Source of the DNA: Arbacia lixula
Taxonomy: Eukaryota > Echinodermata > Echinoidea > Arbacioida > Arbaciidae
Length of the DNA stretch: 64,000 bases
Direction: 5' to 3'
NCBI GenBank assembly: GCA_963669155.1
Contig: OZ022576.1
Location: 11,232,738 to 11,296,737 of the forward strand
Below are positions 30,201 through 42,495 of the stretch, piece by piece; the first letter of the stretch is position 1, and every line of letters starts with the position of its first letter. Below the pieces are notes generated by a model. It was not told the origin of the DNA, ran no database searches, and saw only the letters and a program-made list of their open reading frames with translations. Position numbers and translations under genes: made by a program.

Positions 30201-33013
30201 AGAGATCCCTTCATCTCAATCTCAAATAAAAGGATAAACAATAAAAAAGGAAAAAGATTTTGAAAAGCTTTATATTTTTTTAAAAGGTCCCTTAATCCTA
30301 AGCTTAATCCACTACTTTCCATTACCTGTAATATTAACATATAATTGCTGCATTTGACTAAATGTTATTCCTGATGATGATGTTCAAAAGTGTTCAAAGT
30401 TCAAAGAAGTTCAAAGTGTAAGTATGCATTCCATCTAGACTAACTCTATTTTGCAATCCCTCTCTCATCTTTGTCTTAAATCAGCCGGCGGATGGCCCGA
30501 CCTAGCAGCGCCAGACCTGCTCCTCCTCGACTCAAGAAGCAGGAATCCCTGGAAGATAACTCAAGGTTGGTTACCATAGTTAGTCTCTGATTTGTTGTGT
30601 TTGCTTTGATATGGTATTTTGTGCCCCAATTCATTCCAAAGAAGGATCATGGTATACCTTATAGACGGACAATTTCAAAAAGATTTGTCTGAACATCGCA
30701 TAATGAAAGGTAGGTTTGCTTCCAATTGCAAATTGAAGAATCAATGTTCAGCTCCCATGTGGACATCTTATAAATGGACGAGTAGCAAGAATGAATTGAA
30801 GTGAAGCTCGATGAGCTTAAAGGGCTCACATCAAGTGCTTTCTGGCTCTCAAATTCAGCGCTACTTCTTTATAGAATATTCATTTTAGTTCTAAACCCAT
30901 TGGTCTATGAGAAACCACAGAATATTTTGTATTTGCTGATTTTATGATGATCATTTCATTTGAATGACTTTTTTTCTCATGACTCATTTTCATGACCTTT
31001 TATAATTTCTTACCCTCTCTCCCCTTCCCGTTCAGAATTGGCAGTGGGAAGCAGGCCTCTAACGTGATCGTTGACAACGCCCATTCGGACGATGAGGACG
31101 ACATCTTTGTGGTGGAGGACACCCATCCCCCCATTGAGGATGAACCCAGGGTGAGGAGAAAAGTGTTTGTCAAGTCAATTTAATTGTATCCCCCGAACAG
31201 AGTTCAAAGGATACTATGGATTTGGTCTCGTCGCGCCGCCGCCACCACGACGATTGGCCACATTTCTTGTCAGATTTTATGCAAACTTGCTTTCGAGGTT
31301 TATTGGAGGGGGGAGGGTGTCATTCTACGTAACAATGGTAGCTTATAGAAGTAAGATTAGAAATGTTAGGGTACACTTAATTATGACATTGCATATGCAC
31401 TCCAGCTTTGCCAGGGTATGTATCAATAATGTACACTGAGTTGTATAAATGCAGTAAATCCTGTTGAGTAGCATTTTGTTTGGCATGGAAAAAGTTAATA
31501 GTAACTTTGCTAGCAATGGCAACTTCTATGGAAACCTCAAATTTGCTTGGCTGTTGAGTGGTGTTCTGGTAGTTACCACTAATGGCACAGATACCATTGA
31601 TATTATGTTGTGTGCAATAGGGCCCTATTGATTTTGTATTCTTCCATATGGCTCCAGCCACAGGCGAGTGATGCGTTGGAGGATGATGGAGAGCATGGAG
31701 GCCTGGTGAAGAAGATCCTAGAGACCAAGAAGGAGCTGGAAGGATCCCAGAGCAAGCAAGATGTAAGTCTATTAGCCCAATTGTGCCAGATATCTTAACT
31801 GGGAAACAGGAGTGTAAAAGATCTTTCCTATTGATGGAGCAGTCCCATGTATTTGATGCAAGCATAAGAATAAAACATTTTGGTGCTAATCATATCTGCT
31901 TGCTTTGTTCAACCTGTTCAAGACTGTTTTTATGAGTATCACGTAGCTAGGCCCTGGTAGGACCAAACAATGAAAAAAAGGAGCACAGTACAGGCTAGCC
32001 TGGTTTCCAGGCTGTTGAACATTTCTTATCAAAACATAAAACTAGAGTCTAATATTTTCTACTGCTAGTCTAAGTCTTATCAATTTATCATTCCCATGTC
32101 TGAGTGGGGGAGCTGAAGAAGATAATTCAGAATCATTTATCTACTGCAGCCAAACCCCTTTATTGAATAGTTTGGTTTAGAAATGCCCCAAGACGTAGAA
32201 GCCAGGCGATGTTCAGCCATGTGATATGCTCTTGCTTGTGTCTAGGACAAGCCTGTAGCCCTGGACCCTGCGAGACGCAAGGAGCGAGAGCTGGTGCAGC
32301 GGGAGGTGGAGAAGCTCCGGGGAGCGATCCAGACGCTGACCAGGAGCGCCAACCCCCTGGGCAAGATCATGGACTACCTCCAGGAGGATGTGGACAGCAT
32401 GCAGAAGGAGCTGGAGATGTGGCAGAGGGAGAACAAGGAGCACGCCCTCGCCATCAAGAGAGAACAAGGGTATGAGGCACAAAAATACTAACCATCAACA
32501 ATTTCTTTTGTTTGTGGTTTTGACCTTATGAAAAGATGTGGTAAATTGGGCTTTGAGTGGGATGCATAATTTACTTGCAGCAAATTGATTGTGGGGCAAT
32601 TTCCTTCCCTCCCTAGTACTTAAAACTATTTATGCATACCTATTACTTTCCCCTTCAATGAGACAGTAACCCTCCTGAAGGTCAAACAAATAATGTTTTG
32701 TAAAAAACAAGGAAAATGATAAGATATAATGTATAAGAACTCTCCTCCCCAGAGACCACAAGCAGCACATATTCCCAGTCAAGAATTTGGATTGAATAGA
32801 AACATCTAGAAGAAGCACAACTCATCCTCTATATTTTGTTATCCCAAATATAGGATCACAGACTCCGAGTTAGAACCACTCAAGGCGCAGCTAGCCCAGC
32901 TAGACCAAGGCATCGAGGACCAAGTGGACACCATTGCAGCAGTCAAGGCCAGTATCCTCCGCAATGAGGAGAAGATTGGCAAGATGGTCAACAGTATCGC
33001 TTTCACAAGATGA
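15460..33013 (+). CDS. TRAF3IP1: IFT54 / TRAF3-interacting protein 1 (MIP-T3), 16 coding exons
   Basis: A subunit of the intraflagellar transport B complex that binds microtubules/tubulin in cilia. Coding exons are 15460-15582, 16889-16957, 17300-17348, 17815-17927, 18227-18370, 18665-18976, 19958-20011, 20546-20560, 22561-22587, 25653-25737, 29535-29646, 30485-30565, 31036-31150, 31664-31762, 32246-32469 and 32854-33013. They give 593 aa in phase (vertebrate proteins are ~690). The N-terminal calponin-homology-like tubulin-binding domain (about 1-125) includes [20 protein letters not shown] Lys/Arg/Asp/Glu-rich disordered middle follows ([18 protein letters not shown]). Then come [31 protein letters not shown] and a C-terminal coiled coil with [20 protein letters not shown]. 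The order and motifs match the family throughout. The charged middle is shorter than in vertebrates. Introns hold several MITEs and microsatellites. Confidence 0.95.
19150..19742. mobile_element. Tc1-type non-autonomous element (MITE), 593 bp, TA target duplication
   Basis: The left end is TA-CAGTTGAGGCCACAAGTT and the right end AACTTCTGGCCTCAGTCAACTG-TA. These are inverted termini flanked by the TA duplication of Tc1/mariner elements. The start and the ..AAGTTTACAT.. segment are typical of Tc1-like termini. Subterminal inverted segments (ATGATGAATTTGATATCAAA and its complement) extend the inverted repeats. No transposase ORF is present. It sits in the IFT54 intron between exons 6 and 7. Confidence 0.85.
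20546..20560 (+). other. TRAF3IP1: 15-nt microexon of IFT54 (SDESE)
   Basis: AGTGATGAGTCTGAG is flanked by gatag and GTAAAA. It keeps phase 0 between exons 7 and 9 and adds five acidic or serine residues in the disordered region. It could be skipped without breaking the frame. Confidence 0.65.
20718..20762. repeat. Perfect 20-bp inverted repeat with 5-nt loop
   Basis: Arms 20718-20737 and 20743-20762 are exact reverse complements (CGGAAGAGGTTTACGGTACA), with a GATGG loop. It lies in an IFT54 intron, so it would be transcribed as a tight stem-loop. No function is assigned. Confidence 0.8.
22561..22587 (+). other. TRAF3IP1: IFT54 exon 9 with tandem NAGNAG acceptor
   Basis: The acceptor reads ctagcag. 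Splicing after either AG keeps the frame and includes or omits one Gln (QDLRPAAPE or DLRPAAPE). The polypyrimidine tract before it contains a duplicated tttcactcaaaattct motif (about 22508-22544). Confidence 0.6.
26898..26915 (+). other. TRAF3IP1: Candidate 18-nt cassette microexon of IFT54 (DSDGEG)
   Basis: ATTCTGATGGAGAGGGAG lies between an acceptor (gcaagcag) and a donor (GTATGA), in the intron between exons 10 and 11. Exon 10 ends in phase 1. This segment takes up that phase and restores it, adding six residues (DSDGEG) without a frameshift. Its acidic/serine character is like the 15-nt microexon. It is not needed for the base model, so it may be alternatively used. Confidence 0.4.
27239..27333. 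repeat. (CT)n microsatellite
   Basis: A long CT tract in an IFT54 intron. A second interrupted CT-rich tract lies at about 28705-28800. The ORFs over them are low-complexity SLSLSL. Confidence 0.95.
28113..28343. mobile_element. Foldback / MITE-type element, 231 bp, TA-flanked
   Basis: Nearly the whole element is one long inverted repeat. The left arm begins CACTACAGCTCAAAGGAATT and the right arm ends with its exact complement, each flanked by TA. The arms (about 100 bp) include purine-rich GGGAAAGGGAAAGG runs matched by pyrimidine runs on the other side, and a GTTCAGTTCAGCATG segment that pairs with CATGCTGAACTGGAC. There is no coding capacity. It is probably a Tc1/mariner-derived MITE in an IFT54 intron. 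Confidence 0.8.
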
Positions 33014-36000
33014 AAAGATCATCTTTCCTCCCATCATTTCCTTAAGCTTTCTGTTAAGATGCTAAGAATTGAAATTCTCAGCCAGGTAAAGTAACATTCC
33101 TCTGGATTATTGTTGCTTCAGAAGCGCATGAATTTTAATTTGATGAATTCATTTAGAATCAATTCAAGATGGTAAACTGCATATGATTTCTTATCAGAAA
33201 TTAAAACATGTGTATACTTGTGAAAGTGCGATAGAAAGGGGCTATGATCGAATCTATCAAGTATTCATAGACAAGTTCTCTATTTTGTTGATTTGTCATT
33301 GACCTAGGGGAAGAGCTGGCTTGATCAGAAAGGCATAGCTAGTCTAAACCCCTCAATTTCCTGTCCCTTCAGTGAATCAGTTTTGACTTCCTAAGAATTT
33401 AACATTTAGGAAACATTCACTCTCAACTAAAATTAAAGTTGGGGTGTTATTGATACTTCTGTAGTAGCATATGATGCTTTAAATAGGGTTATTCGGAGTT
33501 GTGTGGATGACTCTACTCCCTTCTATATATTAGATTTTACTGATTCTTTAGAGTTGGAGAATCAATTAATGTACAGAAAACATAGCACCCTAAGGCTATG
33601 TCTTACCATTCTCGGACAATAGAATGCCTTTTTGAAATCCTGTTAGATAGACTCTTAAATTGCCCCATTAATATAGCTTCCCCTCAAAAGCTCTGTTCTT
33701 TTCCTAATCTGTCTGTCATGTACACATCAATCATTGCTAGGACAACGAAGCCCATATTAGGAGCGTTCTGTCTCCCCCAGCTCATATAGATGGTAGTGCT
33801 GAAAATGACCAGCTGCCTATGCAGCTCCAAATCAAAGAGCAATTGTAAAGGCATCCTGCATGCACGCCCATGACAAATGAAGTATCTCCATTTTGGCCAC
33901 TGCTGAACTCCAGAATGAATTTCAATAATGCTTTCACTCAAAAGAGTTAAAACCCCCAAATCAATTGTTTTATTACATATTACCCTGTAGCAGTAATGTT
34001 GTGATATTCAATAGAAATATCCCCCCCCCCCCCCTTTGATTCTGAGATTCTGAGAAATAAAGATTTTATTGTCCTCACTGGCAAATATAAGCGCATTAAA
34101 CCCATGTGGCATTGCAGGGGAGAAAAAATTTCAATGTTATATCATAAGTTTATATTTTTTCTTTAAAAATGTGTGAAAATAGCACATCTTTACATGGTGA
34201 GCTGTTGTGCATTTTGTCCAGGTATGATTCACATGTGCTTGACTCAACCAAAGATTACTTTTAACTTTGAAGATATTAGAGTAAATTTGGCATTACAATT
34301 GACACTTTCAATGAACTGTACTGCGGAGCTGATGATCAAGTTCCCAATCTGAATGTAATCAATTGCAGTCACATACACTTAGCTTTATGCATTGGTACAG
34401 TGATGGACTGCACTAAACCCCAGTCAGGTCGGAAGTTCATCTCAGGTTCCAATGTACTAGTATCTCTTTGTGAGTGTACTCTTTTGTGTCAACTTGGTTA
34501 TTAATGCCTGCTGGTAGTCGTCATGTTTGATAATTTGACATTTTCTGCCTTACGTGAACGGTAATCATGTGCCTCTTTACATTTTTGTCAATTTTTGCGA
34601 CATAAAGCAACACTCACGACTTACATTTTCACAAGTTATTTGAGGCCTTCTGGAAAGTAGCAATTATATTTGAATGGGAACTGTGGATGTACACAAAATC
34701 TTGAGGACAAATGCAGTAACATTTACTCTTTATTTCATATCTGCATAATTCCCCATCCTGCTAAACTTGGCCTGAATGTGTAAGGTGTCATGATTGATTG
34801 TACTGTATTAAAATATAAATCAAAAATTGATTTTCTCTTATTTTGTTCAAGTTAATTCATCATTTGGCAGTGCTGCTTGAGGCAAACTGCTAACATGATT
34901 GCTTTGCCTGGATAATTAGTTTGAAGAGAACTATGTAAAAGGAATGGACTTCATTCCCCTTTTCATGGGCAGTCCTCTGTCTAAATAAGAACTTGAGATA
35001 TCAATCTGTTATATTCTAGAAAGAGAGACTTATATCTATTTTTTTGAGTGTGATTGTAAGTATAGAATATTTCCAAGGCATATGCATAGGCATATGTTAT
35101 ATGCATTTTTATATTTGCAAATGAAGAATTTTACAATTGTTGTTTAGTTAGTTTAAGAAAATATGGACAGCTTATTAATTTGGCAATTTGAAAGTGCACA
35201 TTGGTATATATGGGTGAAGATTGTGCAAACATGATGAAGATATATTGCTAACTTGAACTATATTGAAGTTAGTAGTAGCCCGAGTATTCATCTCATATCA
35301 GTTTGATATTTTTGCACCTTATAAATAGGATATTGCCAATATTATATGTCATTATGTCATATTATCTGTGTACTTTTATGTTCACTTACAGTTGCTACTG
35401 TTCGATGTCATCCCACATTACATCAGTATCTGCGAATGAGTGTTGTGACACAGTAATGATCTAAGCTCACTGTCAGTTGCCACCATGAAATGTGACTCTC
35501 AGATCGCAACAGTCTCTGTGAATATTAAACTATTAGTGTGACCAGGTACTGTGATGCATTAGTGATCTAAGTTCACTGTCTGTTGTCACTTTGTAATGAA
35601 ATCACATTCACATTGCAACAGTCTCTGTGATGATCAGGTATTCTGACACCTTGATGATGTATGTATATAAATTACTCTGTAAATTGGAAGTTATTTCTAA
35701 ACAATTTTTCTATGGAGTATGCCATTGATTTTAAGGATATTTGCTGACACATCTGTGTAGTTTGTTCATAATCATAAGAGCTAACAAATCTTAGAGATGA
35801 AGGTAAAATATATCAATCATATTTGATATCTCATCAAGCTTCTGTACTTACATCAATGTTTGATATTCTGTTCTTCACCTTGTAATTACAACATAGTACT
35901 ATGTGTATATATATTTATCTTGTTCCATCCATTTTCAAAGTTTAAACCATTTTAAAAGAAATATGTTCAGTTCATTACAGTAACATAAATCAATTTACTC

Positions 36001-37853
36001 CCCAAGGCAATTCCAGTAGGAAATATATTCAATTTAACTGTTACCAATCAGAATAACAAGATCAATGATGTAAAGTTACATTTATCTTTATATACTACCT
36101 TTAATATGATAATAACAATGATTTGAAGAAAGAACATAAGGTTGTGTTAAGTTGTTAACCATAGCAAAGCAACAAAACCTGGTAGCTCAGGAATGCTGAG
36201 AAAGAAGGCAAAATCAACATAGTTGTGCTTATACATGTATAAAGAGATTGTTCGCCAAAAATTGTATGAAATTATAATTTGCACGAATTGATTTAATAGT
36301 TATGTAGTGTAGATGATGAATTATTTTGAAATTTGGTGAGCGGTCAAACAATCTTAATGACTTAAATAATTGACTTATGTTACTGTCGCTGATAGCAATT
36401 CAATCGTATTTCATTCAAACCTGGTTTTAAAACTCTTGATTATACCTTTATAAAAAATCAAACAGGCATATACTTTTCTATTTTTATTGATATAATTTAC
36501 AGATTTGTTAGAACATAATGAATGCCAAGAATCTTCTTCAAAATCCTTTTGTGACAATAACTCGCTATGTGTCCTAGATTGTCTGAATGGCTTTACCCCG
36601 GGTGTAAATACTGTCCATATACATATTCACAAATATGTAGATAAACTTGAATATAGAGTCAATAAAGTGGATTGTGTCTTGTGTGAAATCTTGACTGAGC
36701 CTCTGTCTTGTTGTATTTGTTTGTTTATTCTGTCAGGTAACTGGTTATTGGTTGATAGCTTGAAGTGCCTGAAATACATGTTTAGTTAAATGTATTTAAT
36801 ATGCATACATGCAGCTTCATGACTCGTGTACGATGTATCTCACAATAAAAGTAAAAGATAAAATAATACAATTAATAAAAAAATCAAAAGTAAAAAATTA
36901 AGTCTTGCTTTAATTCCACAGCACTTTTCAATTAAAAAAAACCCTGCTATATTTCTCTTAAAAGCCACGTGAAGGGTGCTCAAATCTTTCTCATTAGCCC
37001 TTTAATTATTCCTATTTTTTAATGATTTGTCAATTCTTCTTTACAATGCAACATAAACATATAATTTTCTCTAAGTTGCAAACAGTTTATATGAAACGTC
37101 TTGAGTTTTGAATCTTAAACATGATATAATTTATCTCATTTTAATACACTGGTTTGGAAGTCAAAGAAGTAAGAGGTTAAAAGTCAATAAACATTGCCAA
37201 ACTTGGCTAAACATGGAAGACAGAATATGATATTTTCATTTCACATGGGAATTCAATGGTACATTGCCCACCATGAAACACATTTTCTGAGAATAAATCT
37301 AAAAATAGCTAGCAAAGAGGCGGAGGCATATTTATCAACTGCATGGCAGTCGAATTGCTGATATATTTTTTTTAATTCGTTACTCTGCTATATATTAGTT
37401 TTGCACAATCACAGAAAGCATCCAGCTTTCCTTCCTGAGAGTGTTGGTTTATAATTGAAATTAAATATAAATAAGTATGCTTTCTTATGTACTGAGAGTA
37501 CTCCCAGCACAATGATGAGAGAGATACAATTATTATCAAACTGAAGTTTCCGAACTTTATTTAGATATCGAGGCCTGCATGGCCCTGTGAGAAATGTCTC
37601 TCCCGTCAACTACAGATAGTGCAGACGTTATACTAGTAGTCGTCGTAGAGGGTGACATACGCAAATAGTGGAGCTGAGCAGCGTTTGTAAAACACCACCT
37701 GACAGTGCAGTACACGCGCGCTAACTTCGCATTGCATTTGTGTGTACATTTGTGTAGGGCTCGGAAAGCTGGTTGAGCATGCATGTCTAGCGCATGGCCT
37801 AACGTAAACGTAACCAGTTCCAATTCAATTTATAGCATTGTATCGACCACAAA
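33014..37853 (+). other. IFT54 3'UTR and IFT54-GATAD1 intergenic region
   Basis: No ORF here looks coding. AATAAA polyadenylation-type signals on the plus strand lie at 34056-34061, near 36661 and near 36844. A diverged tandem repeat lies at about 35390-35660. The last 250 bp before 37854 are less AT-rich and should hold the GATAD1 promoter and 5'UTR, but no TATA box is evident. Confidence 0.5.
35390..35660. repeat. Diverged tandem repeat, three units of roughly 85-110 bp
   Basis: Each unit shares a core of the type GTGATCTAAGTTCACTGTC, a GTTG(C/T)CAC segment and TCGCAACAGTCTCTGTGA, with indels and about 20-30% difference judged by eye. Units start near 35390, 35450 and 35560. Confidence 0.55.
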
Positions 37854-40683
37854 ATGTCGCCGCAACCTTACTGCTCTTCTTGTAAAACAAACGTTTCTTG
37901 CATTTGGAGGAATAAGAAACCGAACACATACGTTTGCAACAGCTGTTTTATCAAGAATAATAACGATGATTCTTCGCAGACTCAGTCTCAGACCAGTTCC
38001 AATGGAAATGGAAAATCGGGTGGTCAAGCCAGTAACGCCAATGGATCCGTCTCGGGGAAGAATCAAGGACCAAGAAGACCAGGGAGACCTGTCAAAAAGA
38101 TGCGGTATAAACAAATAGTCAATGCTGCGAAAGTTCAAGCAACGAAAGGAAAGAACAGGCGTGTCATATTCAAGAAGAATGTAAGTTGCAAACACAATTC
38201 AATCATGACAATTGTGTAAAATTAGATACAGTCTGGGTCCACAAAATTTAGAAAGCTCTTAATTTGTCATAAAAAAAGCACATAGTCTATCATAGAGGTG
38301 TACAAATAATCTTCAAGTCCTAGAACATAATGAAAATTACTTTAAACTTACAGAAATTCTCTAAAACATCTGAAAAAGTAGCAAAATAGATTGTGTTTAT
38401 GTGCCAAAAAATACGTACCTTTACGGTCATTTGACGGTTCTTGTATCGCAATGCATGATAAGACGGAATTCTAGTACGCTCGCATTCAACGATCACTGCG
38501 GTCATTGTTTACAACACTCATGACGCTAGCCATTTCTTTTTTTGCACTTACGTGCGTGGCGCCATCTACATGTAGTGACACATGGGCGTCCCTACCAGCA
38601 GTGATAGCGCTAGCGCAGGCTGCAATAATTATTTTCCAAACGTGTAGCCTCTGACTTCAGCCTTCACGTCACTTTCAGACGTTCTCGGACACATTCGGAG
38701 ATTGCTGGACTAGTACGACGGACACGCATGACATACATTTATGAGGTTTGTGTACGATTGAATGGGGCTTACGGAATCGTGCATGTTACAGTACATGTAT
38801 CTCCCAGTTGCCTGTGCCGTTAAAATTCTGATCATCGGTATTGATTGGGAGAAGAGGTGCGTTAAGGCTTTGCGAAAGGCCCTCTGAGTTGGACACATCC
38901 ACGAAGATGACGGAAGCTACTTGAAGGTTTGGTCAGATTGCTATGCAAACACTATATTGTGTGTACATGCGCAGCAGAGCATGAAAGATTGCTGCTGAGA
39001 GTGCGACTGCCAATGTTAACCTATTAAGGGTGGGGCTGAGGTAGTACAGGACAGCCGTCAAATGCAGTTCCCTCTATATTAAACAATATCTGTGCATAAG
39101 AGATCGGTTGTATGGCGCGCTAACTTAACCATGTTAGTATTATTACCTCTTTTTTTTTGGGGGGGGGGGTAGATACATGTACATTAAAGAGATCTAATGT
39201 TAGTTTTGATTCACACCCTATCTTTATATTTAACATTGAATTTAAACCTTACATCAAAGCCTTGAACTTGTGAAGCCTGTGCATGTACTGCCGATCGGAC
39301 TTCAGAGGAAGTCTGGTCAGCAACTCACTGCTGGCTTCACCCCAGCCCAGGCTGTATAATATCGCTTAATGTCATTCCCCTCTTTGTCTTTCTTTTCATT
39401 TTACAGCCCCTAAAGAGTCCCGAGTCAGTTGCCACTGTTGTCACGTCAGGGAGTGTGTTTCATCAGGTAAGAAGGATCATGATTTTTACTATCGAAAAAT
39501 ACAACAAAAACAAATTTTTGTGTGTTTTAAAATAGCTTCAACTCAAAGAAGTTCTCATGACTCATGTAGCATGTACAAATGTACAGGTGTGAGTATCCGG
39601 TTAAGCTGGTCTTTGTATGTGGGAAGTAACATTTTAGAATTATTTACATGTACATTGTCATATATCTCAAATAATACCATCATTCTAGGCAGTGCTATAT
39701 TCAAATGTTTTCTTGCAATATGATAAACAAAAGTCATATGAATATATGGGCTCACTATGATGTTCCAGTTCCTCATTTTTCTGTATTTTCTTGCGTGTCA
39801 CTCCCGTTTGTCTTTCATTCCTCTCTTTTTGTATTCTTTTTCATTTCAATCTCTTCTCATTATTATTGCTCTAATTTTTGTAATGCCTTTTGTATCCTGG
39901 AGCAGGGTACGTACTTCCAAGTGGGCGACATTGTGTCTCTACTGGACGTAGATGGTGGGATCTACTATGCCCAACTCCAAGGCTTCATGCAAGACCAGTA
40001 TGCGCAGAAGAGCGCCATCATCACCTGGTTACTACCCACACAAGCCACTAACAAGGACAAGTTCGATCCTGCAACGTATATTCTTGGTAAGGAGCAGTGT
40101 CATTTACCGGTATACAAAATGAGTGGTAGTGGTGTACATTATTCTGTATGCTGTACACGGCTTGACACTATCAGGGGCCTGGTACATACGGGTGCCCAAA
40201 TTAAAATTCTGTGCCCATAAGGTTTAGAAAATGTTTAAAAAGGATTTTGGGATCCCCTTTAGTTAGTTGCGTCCTACAAGGAATTTGAAGTTTATTCAGA
40301 GCCTGTTGTCTGTTGTCTGTACAGCAGATTATGCGGAAGCTGTGCTGCCCGGTATCTGTAGAGAAAAGCGAGCCGGCAAAGAGATGGGCTCAGTAAAGAA
40401 CGAGTTAAAAAACGTGTTGAACTTCGTTTCTGTCGCGGTCTTCAATGAAATAGTGAATTAATAGTCATTGTGTAATGTTTTGTGTATTGCAGGTCCGTCA
40501 GAGGAGTTCCCACGGTTACTGGAGTTCATGGAGTTTGTTTGCCACGCGCCATCGGACTACTTCCGGCTCGTCAAGAGCCCTTACCCTGTGGTCCCGGTCC
40601 GGGAGGAGCCGGGCTTCATGTGGTCTAGCGTCCTTCGGAACGGACATCCATCCACCGCACAGATCTTTGGTGGGGAATCATGA
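37854..40683 (+). CDS. GATAD1: GATA zinc finger domain-containing protein 1, 4 exons
   Basis: A nuclear chromatin-associated protein; family members occur in histone-mark reader complexes at H3K4me3 promoters. Exons are 37854-38180, 39407-39466, 39906-40086 and 40493-40683, all GT-AG, giving 252 aa (vertebrate ~269). The N-terminal GATA-type zinc finger is C7-x2-C10-x17-C28-x2-C31. A Ser/Gln/Asn/Gly-rich linker follows, then a basic KGKNRRVIFKKN segment like the family KGKGRRHIFK. The conserved C-terminal domain has YFQVGDIVSLLDVDGGIYYA, GFMQDQYAQKSAIITWLLPT, FDPATYILG and LEFMEFVCHAPSDYF. The Met at 37854 matches the family N terminus. Intron 1 (1.2 kb) and the others contain nothing coding. 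Confidence 0.95.
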
Positions 40684-41007
40684 CGATGTCTTCACCGGTA
40701 TATCACTTCTTGAGAACAATTTGAGTTCCTGATATGCAGTTCAAGTAAGCTGTGTTGACATCTAGATGCAGCCATCAAGTAACAAGTGATGCAATGACTT
40801 ATTTGTGTGAAAAATTACACAATATGGTGTAAATGTTATTGAAAGTGAATGATTGTGTTGGTATGATTTGACTTTTAGAAAGAATTACACCGTAACAACA
40901 TCAATTAGTTGCGTGGTGAATGCTTACAATGTGGAATATATCTTGTATGGGGGAGGTTGGGGTGGGGGTATGGGGTTTTGGGTTGGGTTAACGTTACTGA
41001 ATGCGTA

Positions 41008-41044
<37 letters not shown>

Positions 41045-41899
41045 CATTTGTTTTCACAGCGTTGAAATACCATACATGTTCTGCTGCTCTGAATCAATGC
41101 TATGTCATTGAAAGGAAGGTCCATTTTGACATTACATACACTGGTGATTGAAAAAGAAGTGATGAATTTTACCTACTTTACATCGATGGATTGTCTGTTT
41201 TTCCTACAGTTGTGAATTGGCTGGGAACTGTGGCATTTGTCACCTTTCTAGCTTGTGTTATTGACGAAAGAATGAAGCTGAATTTTTCTAGACTATTTCC
41301 AATTCATATTTACAAAGGAGTTTGCTGTCCCTTACCCTCCACCCTGAACTACCTCCCTTGAAGTTCAGATATCATTTCTTCTCAGGCATAATAAGATTGC
41401 AGACTTCCCATTCCCATTAAACCAGTGGTAGTGAGCCCTGTCCATCGTTGTGTTTGCAGTAGAGGCAGATGGCACACTGTCCTTTATCAAAAATCAATTT
41501 ACTGCTCTGCTAACACCTATGACATTGCCAACCTTTGTAGTTGGAACATTATTCTCCCCCCATATAGCTCCATTGCATATTTTCCCACAGACTTTTTTAA
41601 TACGCTGTAGGTGCACTGTTGTTACCTTCATTCCTTCCATCCACCCTATCAGACTTCCGGGTCCAGTTTGTCGTCCTCCAACATAATAGATCTGTCGTCA
41701 ATTTCATTCAAATCATGCATTCAATTTCTCTTTAAATCACGATTTTTAATTGATTCCATACCTAGCTACAGTATCTGCTTGCTGATGTTCTCTCTTAATT
41801 CCCTAATTTTGTTTTCATTTTCTTATCTTTTGTTCAGTTAATCTGAGCTGTTTTTCTTGTTTGAGCTATTAAGCTAATGTTAATAATGAAAGCCACCAG
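40684..41899. other. GATAD1 3' flank
   Basis: No gene is seen. It contains the (GT)n tract at 41011-41041 and mixed CT-rich sequence. The ORFs on both strands have no coding character. Confidence 0.5.
41011..41041. repeat. (GT)n microsatellite
   Basis: About 31 bp of GT repeats downstream of GATAD1. Confidence 0.9.
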
Positions 41900-42200
41900 C
41901 CATCAAACGTCCATGTATATTTCTTGGACCTGCTTTAGAGTTGTGCATATTGAACCCAGTAAAGCAATGGCAGAAGACACTCTGTACAGCTCCACTCTCT
42001 TTCGTGATAGTAATCCACAGGCTCCAAGGGATATCGCGAATCCTGAGATGGCATACCTGTGGTTCGAAGGAAGCAGAATCTGCTCTCTTGAGCAATGTTA
42101 TGGTATTCCACCTTCTTCATCCACCCAGATGCAAAGTAGCTGTAAGCCTTCAGGTCCTTGTAATCTGATATTAGTCCTTTTCTAAGCGAAATGTCACCTA
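41900..42200 (-). pseudogene. Fragment of a SWIM-type protein related to the 51-53 kb copies
   Basis: The minus-strand reading contains LKAYSYFASGWMKKVEYHN followed by an FLRTTGMPSQ segment. These parallel TAYSYFASTWLKEIFF and FLKAKCTPSQN in the SAP/SWIM gene fragment at 51.5-52.1 kb. The similarity is in order and spacing. The segment is short, has no clear boundaries and is surrounded by other transposon debris, so it is read as a broken relative. Confidence 0.45.
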
Positions 42201-42495
42201 GTGCGTATGTGCCTAAAAATTAATACTGAGCTCATGCAACATAGTACATGTACTCATGTGCTTACTACATTTGTTTTATATGAGTGTAGTAATACACACA
42301 CAAACAAAATAACCATAAAAAACTACTGACACTAGCGAATTCCAGCCATGTAAGTGTAAAACACAACTTGTGTACCCATATATTGAACAAATTTAATGGT
42401 TCTTTCCATGATAAGCTCATTGATATTCATAAATCACGTTTTTTGCGATGTCGGGCACTTAATTTCCAATATTGTATCATGGTCTATGCCACCAT

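Noticed and set aside
36505-36789. 94-residue ORF between IFT54 and GATAD1
   Set aside because: No domain or splice context; AT-rich 3'UTR-type sequence.
37557-37823. Minus-strand ORF upstream of GATAD1
   Set aside because: No motif; covers the probable GATAD1 promoter.
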